NCBI RefSeq assembly: GCF_011764425.1
Contig: NZ_BLPF01000003.1
Span: 1,302,001-1,366,000 of the forward strand
DNA length: 64,000 nt
Source of the DNA: Phytohabitans houttuyneae
Lineage (GTDB): Bacteria > Actinomycetota > Actinomycetes > Mycobacteriales > Micromonosporaceae
Reading direction: 5' to 3'
Part shown: piece after piece, positions 35,691 through 44,367 of the stretch
How positions within the stretch are numbered: position 1 is the first letter of the stretch
Layout of the letters: the number at the start of each line of letters is the position of its first letter
Position numbers and translations under genes: made by a program
The notes under the pieces: generated by a model
Told to the model about the DNA's origin: nothing
The model's input: the letters and a program-made list of their open reading frames with translations, nothing else
Databases searched by the model: none

Positions 35691-36618
35691 GTGCACCGCA
35701 CGTTGCCGCTGCCACAGTGGAAGGGCTCGGCGGTGGCGGTCGGGCCGCCGGACACCCGCGCCGGCGCCTGGGCCGGCGCCCCCTCGTCGATCTGGACCGA
35801 GGACGGCATCTACCTCGCCTACCGGGTGCGGCTGCCGGTCGGCGAGGGGCGCGGCATCGCCAACGTCATCGCGCACTCCACCGACGGGGTCGCCTTCACC
35901 ACCGTCGCCGAGGTCGGCAAGGACCGCTTCGACGCCGAGTCCCTCGAACGGCCCGCGCTGGTCCGCACCCCCGAAGGGCGGTGGCGGCTGTACGTCAGCG
36001 CCGCCACCCCGGCACCAAGCACTGGCGGGTCGAGCTGCTCGAAGCCGACGACCCGGCCGGGCTGCCGCACGCGCCGGCCCGCACCGTGCTGGCCGGCGAC
36101 GAGTCCACCGGCGTCAAGGACCCCGTGCTGCTGCGCACCGCCGACGGCACCTGGCACCTGTGGGCCTCCTGCCACCCGCTGGAGTCGTGGGACGAGGCCG
36201 ACCGCATGTCCACCTGGTACGCGACAAGCCCCGACGGCGTCGCCTGGCGGTGGCAGGGTGTCGCGCTCGCCGGCCGGGCCGGCCGCTGGGACGCCCGCGG
36301 GTGCGCGTCTCCTCGGTGCTCGCCGACGGCGACACGCTGCTGGCCGCGTACGACGGGCGGGCCACCGCCGCCGAAAACTGGGAGGAGCGCACCGGCGTCG
36401 CCCGCGGCGGGCGGGCCGGCGACGGCCGGTTCACCCCGCTGGTCGCCGCCGAGCGCGAGCCGCTGTCCTCGCCGCACCCGCCGGGCGGCCTGCGGTACCT
36501 GAGCGTGGTCGCGCTGCCCGGCGGCGGCCACCGCGTCTACTACGAGGCCACCCGCGCGGACGGCGCGCACGAACTGCGCACCGAGTACCTGACACCGGCT
36601 GTCAGCCACCTGGACTAG
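35691..36618 (+). CDS. Five-bladed beta-propeller glycosidase-like protein, two frameshifts
   Basis: About 309 residues after two repairs. The pieces are GAPSSIWTEDGIYLAYRVRL, FDAESLERPALVRTPEGRWR, GVKDPVLLRTADGTWHLWAS, TWYATSPDGVAWRWQG and GGLRYLSVVALPGGGHRVYY. The repeated short strands with conserved Asp and Glu look like the GH43/GH32/GH130 propeller clan. The frame breaks at CCCC 36007-36010 and GGG 36299-36301, each one base short. GTG 35691 is preferred, with AGGAG upstream, over the ATG at 35679 that overlaps the sulfotransferase stop. The substrate is not predictable, and a non-catalytic sugar-binding role is possible. Confidence 0.7.
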
Positions 36619-36628
36619 TTTCGGAGGC

Positions 36629-37623
36629 GTGCGCGCGAGCCGGTTGCTGTCCCTGCTGCTGCTCCTGCAGACGCGGGCAGGATGACCGCCCAGGAGCTCT
36701 CCGAGGAGCTCGAGGTCTCGGTGCGCACCATCTACCGGGACGTCGAGTCGCTGTCCGGCGCAGGCGTGCCGGTGTACGCCGACCGCGGCCCGGCCGGCGG
36801 CTACCAGCTGCTGGACGGGTACCGCACGCGGCTGACCGGCCTGACCGTCGACGAGGCCGAGACGCTGTTCCTGTCCGGCGTGCCCGGCCCGGTCGCCGAG
36901 CTCGGCCTCGGCGCCGTGCTGACCGCCGCCGAGCTGAAGCTGCGCGCCTCGCTCCCGCCCGAGCTGGGCGCGCGGGCCGGGCGGATCCGCGAGCGGTTCC
37001 ACCTGGACGCGCCCGGCTGGTTCCGCCGCGACGAGCAGACCCCGCACCTGTCCGCGCTGGCCGGCGCGGTCTGGGACGAGAGCCTCGTCCAGGCCCGCTA
37101 CCTGCGGTGGAAGGCGCCCCGCGAGGTCACCCGCACGCTCGCCCCGCTCGGCGTGGTGCTCAAGGCCGGCCGCTGGTACCTGGTGGCCGCCCCGGCCGAC
37201 GACCTTTCCCGCCCGCTGACCTACCGGGTCAGCAACGTGCTCGGCGTCGACGTGCTGGACCAGCCGTTCGCCCGGCCCGGCGGCTTCGACCTGGCCGAGT
37301 TCTGGCAGGCGTGGGCCAAGCGGTACGAGGAGAGCGTCTACGTCGACGAGGCCACGGTCCGGATCACCGCCGAGGCGCTGGCCCGGATGCCGCACATCTT
37401 CCCGCCCGCGATGAGCCGCGGCGCGGTCGCCAACGCCGGCCCGCCCGGCGACGACGGCTGGGTGCGCACCACCGTGCCGATCGAGTCGGTCAGGCACGGC
37501 CTGATGGAGCTGCTCAAGCTCGGCGCCGACGTCGAGGTGCTCGGCCCGCCCGAGCTGCGCGACCGGTTCGCCGAGACGATCCGCGGCATGAGCCGCCTCT
37601 ACCGACAGGAGGACGCGACATGA
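36629..37623 (+). CDS. WYL-domain transcriptional regulator, frameshifted
   Basis: About 331 residues when repaired. The N-terminal DeoR-like winged helix is RASRLLSLLLLLQT joined to MTAQELSEELEVSVRTIYRD, and the WYL sensor domain contains TLAPLGVVLKAGRWYLVAAP with a C-terminal extension. The frame breaks at GGG 36675-36677; with one more G the start is GTG 36629, which has GGAGG at 36623-36627. Without repair only a version lacking the first helix, starting at 36682, could be made. It is coupled by ATGA to the F420-type reductase gene, a likely target. Confidence 0.87.
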
Positions 37624-38033
37624 CGATCCCCGACGACATGGGTGCCCACAACCGCAAGGTGATCGAGGAGTTCCGGGCCGCCGGCGGCACCGCCCACGGC
37701 CGGCCGATGCTGCTGCTGACCACGACCGGCGCCCGCACCGGCCGGGCACACACCGCGCCGATGATGTACATCCCGCACGGCGACGACATTCTCGTCGTGG
37801 CCTCCAACGCCGGCGCGCCCAAGCACCCGGACTGGTTTCGCAACCTCGTCGCGCACCCGCAGGTCACCGTCGAGGTCGAGGGCGAGAAGTACGAGGCCAC
37901 CGCCGTGGTGCCGGAAGGAGGCGAGCGCGACGACATCTTCGCCGGCGTGGTCGAGCGGTACGCGTTCTTCGCCGACCACCAGGCCAAGGCCGGCCGCACC
38001 ATCCCGGTCGTCGTCCTGCGCCGCCACGGCTAG
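37620..38033 (+). CDS. Deazaflavin (F420)-dependent nitroreductase-like protein (DDN family)
   Basis: A 137-residue split-barrel protein of the F420H2-dependent quinone reductase/DDN family: GRPMLLLTTTGARTGRAHTA, DDILVVASNAGAPKHPDWF and NLVAHPQVTVEVEGEKYEA are the family signatures. It would use reduced F420 to reduce quinones or xenobiotics. Its start overlaps the WYL regulator stop by four bases, so the pair forms a regulator-enzyme unit. Confidence 0.92.
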   Translation: MTIPDDMGAHNRKVIEEFRAAGGTAHGRPMLLLTTTGARTGRAHTAPMMYIPHGDDILVVASNAGAPKHPDWFRNLVAHPQVTVEVEGEKYEATAVVPEGGERDDIFAGVVERYAFFADHQAKAGRTIPVVVLRRHG

Positions 38034-38053
38034 CCCGTATATGCGATGGCGGT

Positions 38054-38059
38054 TATATT
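38054..38059 (+). promoter_or_regulatory. -10 box of a probable leaderless ArsR promoter
   Basis: TATATT ends six bases before the GTG at 38066, so transcription would begin at the start codon. The region also has TATATG at 38039-38044, and the two AT-rich steps in a GC-rich context may form part of the ArsR operator. Confidence 0.5.
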
Positions 38060-38065
38060 CGGTGG

Positions 38066-38392
38066 GTGCTGTCGACCTTTGACGTCCTCGCCGAGCCGAC
38101 CCGCCGCCGCATCCTGGACCTGCTGCTGGAGCGCCCCCGACCGGTCGGCGAGCTTGTCGAGCGGCTCGGCCTGACCCAGCCCGGCACGTCCAAGCACCTG
38201 CGGGTGCTGCGCGAGGCCGGGCTGGTCCAGGTGCGCCAGGACGCCCAGCGCCGCTGGTACGAGCTGCGCCCCGAGCCGCTGACCGAGATCGACCAGTGGC
38301 TGGCCCCGTACCGCCGGCTGTGGTCCGGCAGCCTCGACCGCCTGGAGCAGCACCTCGACCGCGAGGCCCGCGGCGGCCCGCCCGAGCGTTGA
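38066..38392 (+). CDS. ArsR family winged-helix regulator
   Basis: A 108-residue regulator: TFDVLAEPTRRRILDLLLER, VGELVERLGLTQPGTSKHLR (recognition helix), VLREAGLVQVRQDAQRRWYE (wing). No metal-binding Cys motif is present, so it belongs to the SdpR/YczG-type ArsR proteins often found with SRPBCC genes rather than metal sensors. The partner is not adjacent. The stop TGA lies inside the palindromic repeat at 38386. Confidence 0.92.
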   Translation: MLSTFDVLAEPTRRRILDLLLERPRPVGELVERLGLTQPGTSKHLRVLREAGLVQVRQDAQRRWYELRPEPLTEIDQWLAPYRRLWSGSLDRLEQHLDREARGGPPER

Positions 38393-38451
38393 TCAGGGAC
38401 CTCGTGCCGGGACACGCCGGCCGGCACGCCCACCAACTCCCTGGTCAACCG
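38386..38451. repeat. Diverged copy of the GTTGATCAGGGACCT palindrome
   Basis: GCGTTGATCAGGGACCTCGTG begins at 38386 and is followed by CGCCGGCC and an imperfect complementary arm ending GGTCAACCGCG at 38452. Arm and loop sequence match the element at 26369-26439, with more mismatches between arms. It again sits between convergent genes (arsR and the winged-helix gene), and the arsR stop codon is part of it. Confidence 0.75.
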
Positions 38452-38463
38452 CGGCGATGAGGG

Positions 38464-39603
38464 CTAGGCGTGGCCGCCGACGGTGACCTCGCCCAGCGTC
38501 AGGGTCGGCGTGCCCTCCAGGATCTGGCCCAGCCGCTCGACCTGCTCCCCCAGCGCCTTGAGCCGGCTCGGGCGGAGCGTGCCGAACGCCTCCACCGTGA
38601 CCGCGATCCGCTTGCCGGAGCGGCGCTGGTGCCAGATCCCGGCGACCGTGCCGTCGACCAGCAGGACCGCGTAGTTGCCGGCCTGGCCTCGGTTGAGCGC
38701 CCGCTCGCCGGCGCGGCCGGGGAAGACCTTCTCGCGGGGGTGGCAGCCGATGCCGTAGGCGTCGAAGTACGGCAGTAGCCGCACCCCGCGCGGCCGCCCC
38801 GCCGGCATGGCGGTGTCGCCGGCCGCGACCCAGGCCGGCGACCCGTCGACGGTGACCTGCTGCAGGCCGGCCGTGGCGAACAGCTCCTGCGCCCACCGCT
38901 GCCCGATCGACAGCCATTTCGCGAAGTGGGCGGGGGTGGCCGGCCCGTACGCGTACAGGTACCGGCGGACCAGCTCGGGCAGCGCGACCTGCCCGGGCTC
39001 GGCGGTGAAGCCGGGCAGCCAGCGGGCCGGGCTGGTGTAGGTGGTCTGCCGGCCGCGGTTGGGCCCGAAGCACATCGCGCCCCGCCGCGACGCGGTCTCC
39101 ATCGCCTGCATCCAGCGCGGCCACTTGTCCTGGAACGCCTCCATCACCCGCTCGCCGGCCCACGGCCCGCACCGGGCCACGACCTCGGCGGTGAGCTCCT
39201 CGCCGGTCAGCTCGGCGTCCTTGAGCGCGGCGGCGACCGCGGCGACCACCTGGTCGACCTGGTCGGGGGTCATGAGGGCGTTGGCGCCGCCCGCGTACGG
39301 CGGTGCCGGCAGCGCGCCCAGCGCACCGGTCCACATCGGCAGGTCGGCGGCGGCCAGCAGGTGCACGGTGCCGCGCGGGCCGCGGGTCTTGACCAGCGTG
39401 CGGTCCTGCCACAGGGCGTGGCGCACGTCGGCGCGGGTGATGCCGGCGACCCGCACGCCGATGGACGCCTCGGCGGCGGACATCACCTGGGCGTGCGCGC
39501 CGCACATCGCGCTGACAGTGGCGGCCAGGTCGGTGGCGGGCGCGGCGAGCCCGTGCCGCGCCAGCCGCCGCGCCACCACCTGCGCCCACGTGAACGCGGT
39601 CAC
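38464..39603 (-). CDS. Winged helix DNA-binding domain-containing protein (HTH_42-like)
   Basis: A 379-residue protein of the widespread actinobacterial family related to E. coli YcaQ: WAQVVARRLARHGLAAPATD, GITRADVRHALWQDRTLVKT, RGPRGTVHLLAAADLPMWTG and ALNRGQAGNYAVLLVDGTVA. YcaQ-type proteins (AlkX) are DNA glycosylases for crosslinks; members of this subgroup are less characterised. The GTG at 39603 overlaps the epoxide hydrolase stop (GTGA), so they are co-translated. Confidence 0.85.
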   Translation of the reverse strand: MTAFTWAQVVARRLARHGLAAPATDLAATVSAMCGAHAQVMSAAEASIGVRVAGITRADVRHALWQDRTLVKTRGPRGTVHLLAAADLPMWTGALGALPAPPYAGGANALMTPDQVDQVVAAVAAALKDAELTGEELTAEVVARCGPWAGERVMEAFQDKWPRWMQAMETASRRGAMCFGPNRGRQTTYTSPARWLPGFTAEPGQVALPELVRRYLYAYGPATPAHFAKWLSIGQRWAQELFATAGLQQVTVDGSPAWVAAGDTAMPAGRPRGVRLLPYFDAYGIGCHPREKVFPGRAGERALNRGQAGNYAVLLVDGTVAGIWHQRRSGKRIAVTVEAFGTLRPSRLKALGEQVERLGQILEGTPTLTLGEVTVGGHA

Positions 39604-40691
39604 CGCGCCACCTTGTCGAAGAACGCCGCGATGTCGGCCGCGTGCGCCGCCGGCTCCTCCATGGCGACGAAGTGGCCGCCGGGGTTGCCCTCCGGCCAGT
39701 GCACGATCGTGTTGTCGCGCTCGGCGAGGCGGCGGAACAGCGCCGGGCCGCCGGCGTACACGCCGCTGGGCACCGCCTTCTGCCCGGTGGGCCAGGTCGA
39801 GCGCGCCGTGTCGTACATCGGCCAGGACGAGGTGCCGAACGTGCCGGTGAACCAGTAGACGCTGGCGTTGGTCAGGAACAGGTCCCGCTCGACCTCGTCG
39901 CCGAAGTCGCGGAACTTCTGCGCCAGCCAGGCCAGCGCGGCGGCGGGTGAGTCCTGCCACCCGTACGCGAAGGTCTGCGGCGCGGCCCGCAGCAGGGCGT
40001 GGTGGTCGACGCCGTGCCCGGCCCACGACATGACCTGCTGGTACTCGTCCCGCTCGGCCTCGCTCATCGCCGCCACGTCGTCCTCGGTCGGAAAGCCCAA
40101 CCCGCCGTCGATATGCACGCCCACCACGTGCTCAGCATCGACGATCGCGACCTGCGGCGCCACGTACGCGCCCAGGTCGCCGCCCTGCGTGCCGTACCTG
40201 TCGTAGCCGAGCCGGGCCATCAGCGTCGCCCACATGCGGGCGACGGCGTCGACGCTGAACCCGGCCGCCCGCGGCGGCGCGGAGAAGCCGAAGCCCGGCA
40301 CCGACGGCACGACCACGTGAAAGGTGCCGGTGAGCAGCGGGATGAGGCGCACGAACTCGACGAACGAGGCCGGCCAGCCGTGGGTCAGCAGCAGCGGCAG
40401 CGCGTCCGGCCGCGGCGAGCGCACGTGCAGGAAGTGCACGTCGAGCCCGTCGATTTTGGTGGTGAACTGCGGGAACGCGTTCAGCTGGGCCTCCTGCGCC
40501 CGCCAGTCGAACCCGTCGCGCCAGTGCGCGGCCAGCTCCCGCAGGTGCGCGACCGGCACGCCGCGGCTCCAGCCCTCGCCGGGCAGCTGGGCCGGCCACC
40601 GGGTACGGGCGAGGCGTTCGCGCAGGTCGTCGAGGTCGGCGTCGGGGATGTCGATCCGGAAAGGCGTCATGCGGACCACGGTAGGAGCCAT
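39600..40691 (-). CDS. Epoxide hydrolase (EHN-type alpha/beta hydrolase)
   Basis: A 363-residue epoxide hydrolase. The N-terminal EHN lid domain is DIPDADLDDLRERLARTRWP; the oxyanion HGWP is at 104-107; the nucleophile is Asp172 in GTQGGDLGAYVA; and the catalytic His is in NPGGHFVAMEEP. It opens epoxides to diols by an ester intermediate. Start ATG 40691; ATG 40670 is possible. It is divergent from a WYL regulator with 28 bases between, containing an AGGTCAGGACCT near-palindrome that could be the operator. Confidence 0.93.
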   Translation of the reverse strand: MAPTVVRMTPFRIDIPDADLDDLRERLARTRWPAQLPGEGWSRGVPVAHLRELAAHWRDGFDWRAQEAQLNAFPQFTTKIDGLDVHFLHVRSPRPDALPLLLTHGWPASFVEFVRLIPLLTGTFHVVVPSVPGFGFSAPPRAAGFSVDAVARMWATLMARLGYDRYGTQGGDLGAYVAPQVAIVDAEHVVGVHIDGGLGFPTEDDVAAMSEAERDEYQQVMSWAGHGVDHHALLRAAPQTFAYGWQDSPAAALAWLAQKFRDFGDEVERDLFLTNASVYWFTGTFGTSSWPMYDTARSTWPTGQKAVPSGVYAGGPALFRRLAERDNTIVHWPEGNPGGHFVAMEEPAAHAADIAAFFDKVAR

Positions 40692-40719
40692 CTAGGTCAG
40701 GACCTGTCACAGTTGGCGG

Positions 40720-41682
40720 GTGACCCGGTTGTTGAGTTTGCTGTCGCTGCTGCAGACGCCGCGGGAGTGGCCGGGCGGTGAGCTGGCCCGCCGCCTCGGG
40801 GTCAGCCTGCGCACGGTGCGCCGGGACGTGGAGCGGCTGCGCGCGCTCGGGTACCCGGTGGAGGCCACGATGGGCGCGGCCGGCGGCTACCGCCTCGGCG
40901 CCGGTGCCGCGATGCCGCCGCTGCTGCTGGATGACGAGGAGGCGGTCGCGATCGCGGTGGGGCTGCGCGCCGCGGCCGGCCACGCGGTGCAGGGCATCGA
41001 GGAGGCGGCGGTGGGCGCCCTCGCCAAGCTCGAACAGGTGCTGCCGAAGCGGCTGCGCCACCGGGTCGCCGCCCTCGGCGCGGCCACCCAGCCGCTGCTG
41101 ACCTGGGAACGGCCGACCGTCGACCCGGAGCTGCTGACCCTGCTGGCCGGCGCGGTCACCAACTCCGAGCGGATCCGGTTCGGGTACCGCGACCAGGACG
41201 GCGCCGGCACCGAGCGGCGGGTCGAGCCGCACCGGCTGGTCTGCGCCGGGCGCCGCTGGTACCTGGTCGGCTGGGACACCGACCGCGACGACTGGCGGAT
41301 CTTCCGGGTGGACCGGGTGACCGACCCGGCCGTCATCGGGTACCGGGCGGTGGCGCGGCAGCTGCCGGACGGCGACGCGGCCGCGTTCGTGACCCGCCGG
41401 CTGTCCGAGCGCACCCCGGTGTACCGGGCGGTGGCCACCCTGCACGCGCCGATCGAGCGGGTCGCCGGCCGGATCGGGGACTCGCCGGACGACCTTGTCG
41501 CGGTCGACGCGCGGACCTGCCGCCTCAACAGCCACACCGACACGCTGGACTTCGTGGCGTGGCGGCTGATGACGCTGGGCTGCGACTTCGAGGTGCACGA
41601 GCCGCCGGAGCTGGTCGCCCGCCTGCGCGAGCTCGGCGCGCGGGCGGCCCGCGCGGCCGGCCCGCCGGATGCTGGGACGTGA
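40720..41682 (+). CDS. WYL-domain transcriptional regulator
   Basis: 320 residues: winged helix RLLSLLSLLQTPREWPGGEL and RLGVSLRTVRRDVERLRALG, WYL domain VEPHRLVCAGRRWYLVGWDT, and the WCX extension with DFVAWRLMTLGCDFEVHEP. It is divergent from the epoxide hydrolase operon and probably controls it. The GTG at 40720 is the start. Confidence 0.93.
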   Translation: MTRLLSLLSLLQTPREWPGGELARRLGVSLRTVRRDVERLRALGYPVEATMGAAGGYRLGAGAAMPPLLLDDEEAVAIAVGLRAAAGHAVQGIEEAAVGALAKLEQVLPKRLRHRVAALGAATQPLLTWERPTVDPELLTLLAGAVTNSERIRFGYRDQDGAGTERRVEPHRLVCAGRRWYLVGWDTDRDDWRIFRVDRVTDPAVIGYRAVARQLPDGDAAAFVTRRLSERTPVYRAVATLHAPIERVAGRIGDSPDDLVAVDARTCRLNSHTDTLDFVAWRLMTLGCDFEVHEPPELVARLRELGARAARAAGPPDAGT

Positions 41683-41784
41683 GCCAGGTGTGGCGAAGGT
41701 AAAAGCCCGAGTTTGGTCACAGCCCGGGGTCGAACCGGCACACTCCTTGGGGGATGTACCCGACTGGCGGCGGGAGTGTGCGGG

Positions 41785-42414
41785 ATGGACGACGGCGTGG
41801 ACAGCGGGTGGCCGGCTTCGCCGGCTTCGGCGCTTCAGCTGCTGGTCGACGGCAACAAGCGGTTCGTCGCCGGTGAGCGGCTGCACCCTCATCAGGACGC
41901 CGACCGGCGGGCGGCGCTGGCGCCGGCGCAGCGGCCGTTCGCGGTGCTGTTCGGGTGCAGCGACTCCCGGCTCGCCGCCGAGATCATCTTCGACCGGGGG
42001 CTGGGTGACCTGTTCGTCGTGCGCACCGCCGGCCACGTGGTCGGCGCGGAGATCCTGGGCAGCATCGAGTACGCGGTGGCGGCCTTGGACACCCCGCTGA
42101 TCGCGGTGCTCGGCCACGACTCGTGCGGTGCGATCGCGGCCGCGCTGGACGCGGTGCGGCACGGCACGACGCCGGACGGGTTCGTGCGGGACGTGGTGGA
42201 GCGGGTGATGCTCAGCGTGCTCGCGGTCCGCAGCCAGGCCCTCGCCGACGCGGACGCGGCCGTCGAGGAGCACATCCGGTACACCGTGGACCTGCTGGTC
42301 CGCCGCTCGCAGGTGATCGCCGACCGGCTCGCCGACGGCCGCCTGGGCGTGGTCGGCCTGTCGTACGGCCTCGGCGAGGGCACCGTGCGCCGGGTGGCCG
42401 GTCACGGCGTCTGA
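41785..42414 (+). CDS. Beta-carbonic anhydrase
   Basis: A 209-residue enzyme interconverting carbon dioxide and bicarbonate. The zinc ligands are Cys58 and Asp60 (FGCSDSR), His111 and Cys114 (LGHDSCGA); Arg62 pairs with Asp60 in the usual way. VVRTAGHVVGAEILGSIEYA is the conserved dimer strand. The ATG at 41785 is chosen from the domain edge. The 3' end overlaps the convergent peptidase gene by 13 bases. Confidence 0.95.
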   Translation: MDDGVDSGWPASPASALQLLVDGNKRFVAGERLHPHQDADRRAALAPAQRPFAVLFGCSDSRLAAEIIFDRGLGDLFVVRTAGHVVGAEILGSIEYAVAALDTPLIAVLGHDSCGAIAAALDAVRHGTTPDGFVRDVVERVMLSVLAVRSQALADADAAVEEHIRYTVDLLVRRSQVIADRLADGRLGVVGLSYGLGEGTVRRVAGHGV

Positions 42415-43361
42415 GGGCTCCTGGCAAACCTGTCGAGGGCGGCCAGGCAGGCCTGTGTCATCCCGGGGTAGCCGGCGCCGTGCCCGGCGTCGTCGACCAC
42501 GACGAGGTCGGCGTCGGGCCACCTCTGGGCCAGCTCCCACGCGTCGTCCAGCGGGCTGCTCACGTCGAGGCGGCCGTGGATGAGCGCGCCCGGGATGCCG
42601 GCCAGCGTCGCGGCGCCGCGCAGGATCTGCTCGTCGTCGAGCCAGGCGCCGTGCCGCCAGTAGTGGGTGACCAGCCGCGCGAACAGCCGCCGGAAACGCG
42701 GGTCCTGGTACCGCGCGGACGGCTTGTGGCCGGCGGTGACCGCCACGTGGCTGTCCTCCCAGTCGCACCAGTCGCGGGCCGCCCTGTCCCGCACGGCGGG
42801 GTCCGGGTCGGCCAGCAGCCGCGCGTACGCGTCGACGAGCCGGCCCGGCTGCCCGCCCGCGCCGGCCTTGAACGCCGCCCACTGGGCCGGGAAGAACCGC
42901 CGCATCGACTCCGTGATCCACTCGACGTTGCGGACGGTGGCGACCGCGACGCTGAACAGCACCAGCGCGGTGACCCGCTCGCGGTGCCGCTGCGCGTACG
43001 CCATGCCCAGCGTGGAGCCCCACGAGCCGCCGAAGACCAGCCACCGCTCCACGCCCAGGTGGGTGCGGAGCAGCTCGATGTCGGCCAGCAGGTGGTGGGT
43101 GGTGTTGGTGGACAGGTCCGCGTCCGGCTCGGCGGCCGAGGGGGTGCTGCGGCCGCAGCCGCGCTGGTCGAACAGCACCACCCGGTACGCCTCCGGGTCG
43201 AAGAACCGCCGCCACGCCGGGGTGCACCCGGACCCGGGCCCGCCGTGCAGCACGACCGCGGGACGCCCGTCGGGGTTGCCGCAGGTCTCCCAGTACACGC
43301 GGTGGCCGTCGCCGGCCTCGAGCATGCCGTGCGCGTACGGCTCGATGTGTGGGTACGTCAC
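42402..43361 (-). CDS. pip: Proline iminopeptidase
   Basis: A 319-residue S33 alpha/beta-hydrolase that removes N-terminal proline from peptides. The oxyanion motif is LHGGPGSGC, the nucleophile Ser113 in FGGSWGSTLG, and the His is in DDAGHGAGYPG. DQRGCGRSTP and NTTHHLLADIELLR are diagnostic of this subgroup. It starts with GTG at 43361, just beyond a strong dyad, and is divergent from a MarR regulator. Confidence 0.93.
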   Translation of the reverse strand: MTYPHIEPYAHGMLEAGDGHRVYWETCGNPDGRPAVVLHGGPGSGCTPAWRRFFDPEAYRVVLFDQRGCGRSTPSAAEPDADLSTNTTHHLLADIELLRTHLGVERWLVFGGSWGSTLGMAYAQRHRERVTALVLFSVAVATVRNVEWITESMRRFFPAQWAAFKAGAGGQPGRLVDAYARLLADPDPAVRDRAARDWCDWEDSHVAVTAGHKPSARYQDPRFRRLFARLVTHYWRHGAWLDDEQILRGAATLAGIPGALIHGRLDVSSPLDDAWELAQRWPDADLVVVDDAGHGAGYPGMTQACLAALDRFARSPQTP

Positions 43362-43364
43362 TCC

Positions 43365-43392
43365 CCCAATCTAACAGTGCTGTTACATTGGG
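43365..43392. promoter_or_regulatory. 13-bp-arm inverted repeat between pip and marR (MarR operator)
   Basis: CCCAATCTAACAG (43365-43377), spacer TG, CTGTTACATTGGG (43380-43392): one mismatch in thirteen pairs. It fills most of the 34-base space between the two divergent start codons, so one bound dimer should repress both genes. TTACAT inside the right arm is a likely -10 for the marR gene. Confidence 0.8.
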
Positions 43393-43395
43393 TCG

Positions 43396-43860
43396 GTGAC
43401 CCCCGCTCGACGCGAGGCCGTCGGCACGCTCATGCGCCACGTCCTGGAGCTGCTCGACGGCGACGTCGCCACCGTCTACCGCGACGCCGGCGTGCCCGAC
43501 TACCGGCCGCGCTTCTCCCCGCCGATCCGGGCGCTGGTCACCGCCGGCCCGATGTCGATCCGCGACCTGGCCCGGGCGGTCGGCGTCACCCACTCCGCGG
43601 CCAGCCAGACCGTCGCGCAGCTGTCCCGGGCCGGGCTCGTCACGCTCTCGCCGGGCGCCGACGCGCGGCAGCGGATCGTGACGCTCACCGACCGCGCGCG
43701 TGACCTGCTGCCGCTGATCGAGGCGGAGTGGGCGGCGACCGCCGCGGCGATGCGCGAGCTGGACGCCGAGCTGCCGATGCCGCTGGGCGACCTGCTGCTG
43801 GCGGTGCGGGCGGCGCTGGCGCGGCGCCCGTTCCGCGACCGGATCCGCGCCCACACCTAG
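43396..43860 (+). CDS. MarR family transcriptional regulator
   Basis: A 154-residue regulator: MSIRDLARAVGVTHSAASQT is the helix-turn-helix and GLVTLSPGADARQRIVTLT the wing. GTG at 43396 lies three bases after the dyad at 43365-43392, pointing to a leaderless, autoregulated message. The divergent proline iminopeptidase gene is the probable co-target. Confidence 0.92.
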   Translation: MTPARREAVGTLMRHVLELLDGDVATVYRDAGVPDYRPRFSPPIRALVTAGPMSIRDLARAVGVTHSAASQTVAQLSRAGLVTLSPGADARQRIVTLTDRARDLLPLIEAEWAATAAAMRELDAELPMPLGDLLLAVRAALARRPFRDRIRAHT

Positions 43861-43869
43861 GCTGGCGGG

Positions 43870-44367
43870 ATGCGCCTGGTCGTCACCTCCGACACCCACC
43901 TGCCCAAACGGGCCCGCGACCTGCCGCCCCAGCTGTGGGCCGCGGTCGACGCGGCCGACGTCGTGGTCCATGCCGGCGACTGGGTATCGGTGGACGCGCT
44001 CGACGCCCTGCAGGCCCGCGCCGCGCGGCTGATCGGCGTGTACGGCAACAACGACGGCCCCGCCCTGCGCGCCCGGCTGCCCGAGGTCGCGCACGCCGAA
44101 CTGGACGGCCTGCGGATGGCGGTGGTGCACGAGACCGGACCGTCCGCCGGCCGCGAGGGCCGCTGCGCCGCCCGCTTTCCCGGCGTGGACGTGCTCGTCT
44201 TCGGCCACTCGCACATCCCGTGGGACACGGTCGCCCCGGGTGGCCTGCGCCTGCTCAACCCGGGCTCGCCGACCGACCGGCGGCGCGAGCCGTACGCGAC
44301 GTTCCTGACCGCGACGGTGGCGTCCGGCGCCCTGCGCGACGTCCAGCTGCACCGGATCGGTCAGTAG
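43870..44367 (+). CDS. YfcE/MJ0936-type metallophosphoesterase
   Basis: A 165-residue calcineurin-like phosphodiesterase with the full metal set: TSDTHLPKR, VHAGDWVS, GVYGNNDGP, VVHETGP and VFGHSHIPW. Small members hydrolyse phosphodiesters in vitro; the physiological substrate is unknown. It starts nine bases after the MarR stop, so it may be in the same transcript. It overlaps the convergent DinB-like gene by seven bases. Confidence 0.93.
   Translation: MRLVVTSDTHLPKRARDLPPQLWAAVDAADVVVHAGDWVSVDALDALQARAARLIGVYGNNDGPALRARLPEVAHAELDGLRMAVVHETGPSAGREGRCAARFPGVDVLVFGHSHIPWDTVAPGGLRLLNPGSPTDRRREPYATFLTATVASGALRDVQLHRIGQ

Noticed and set aside
41725-41760. Possible tRNA T-arm (GGGGTCGAACCGGC)
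   Set aside because: No acceptor stem, anticodon arm or CCA-proximal pairing around it.
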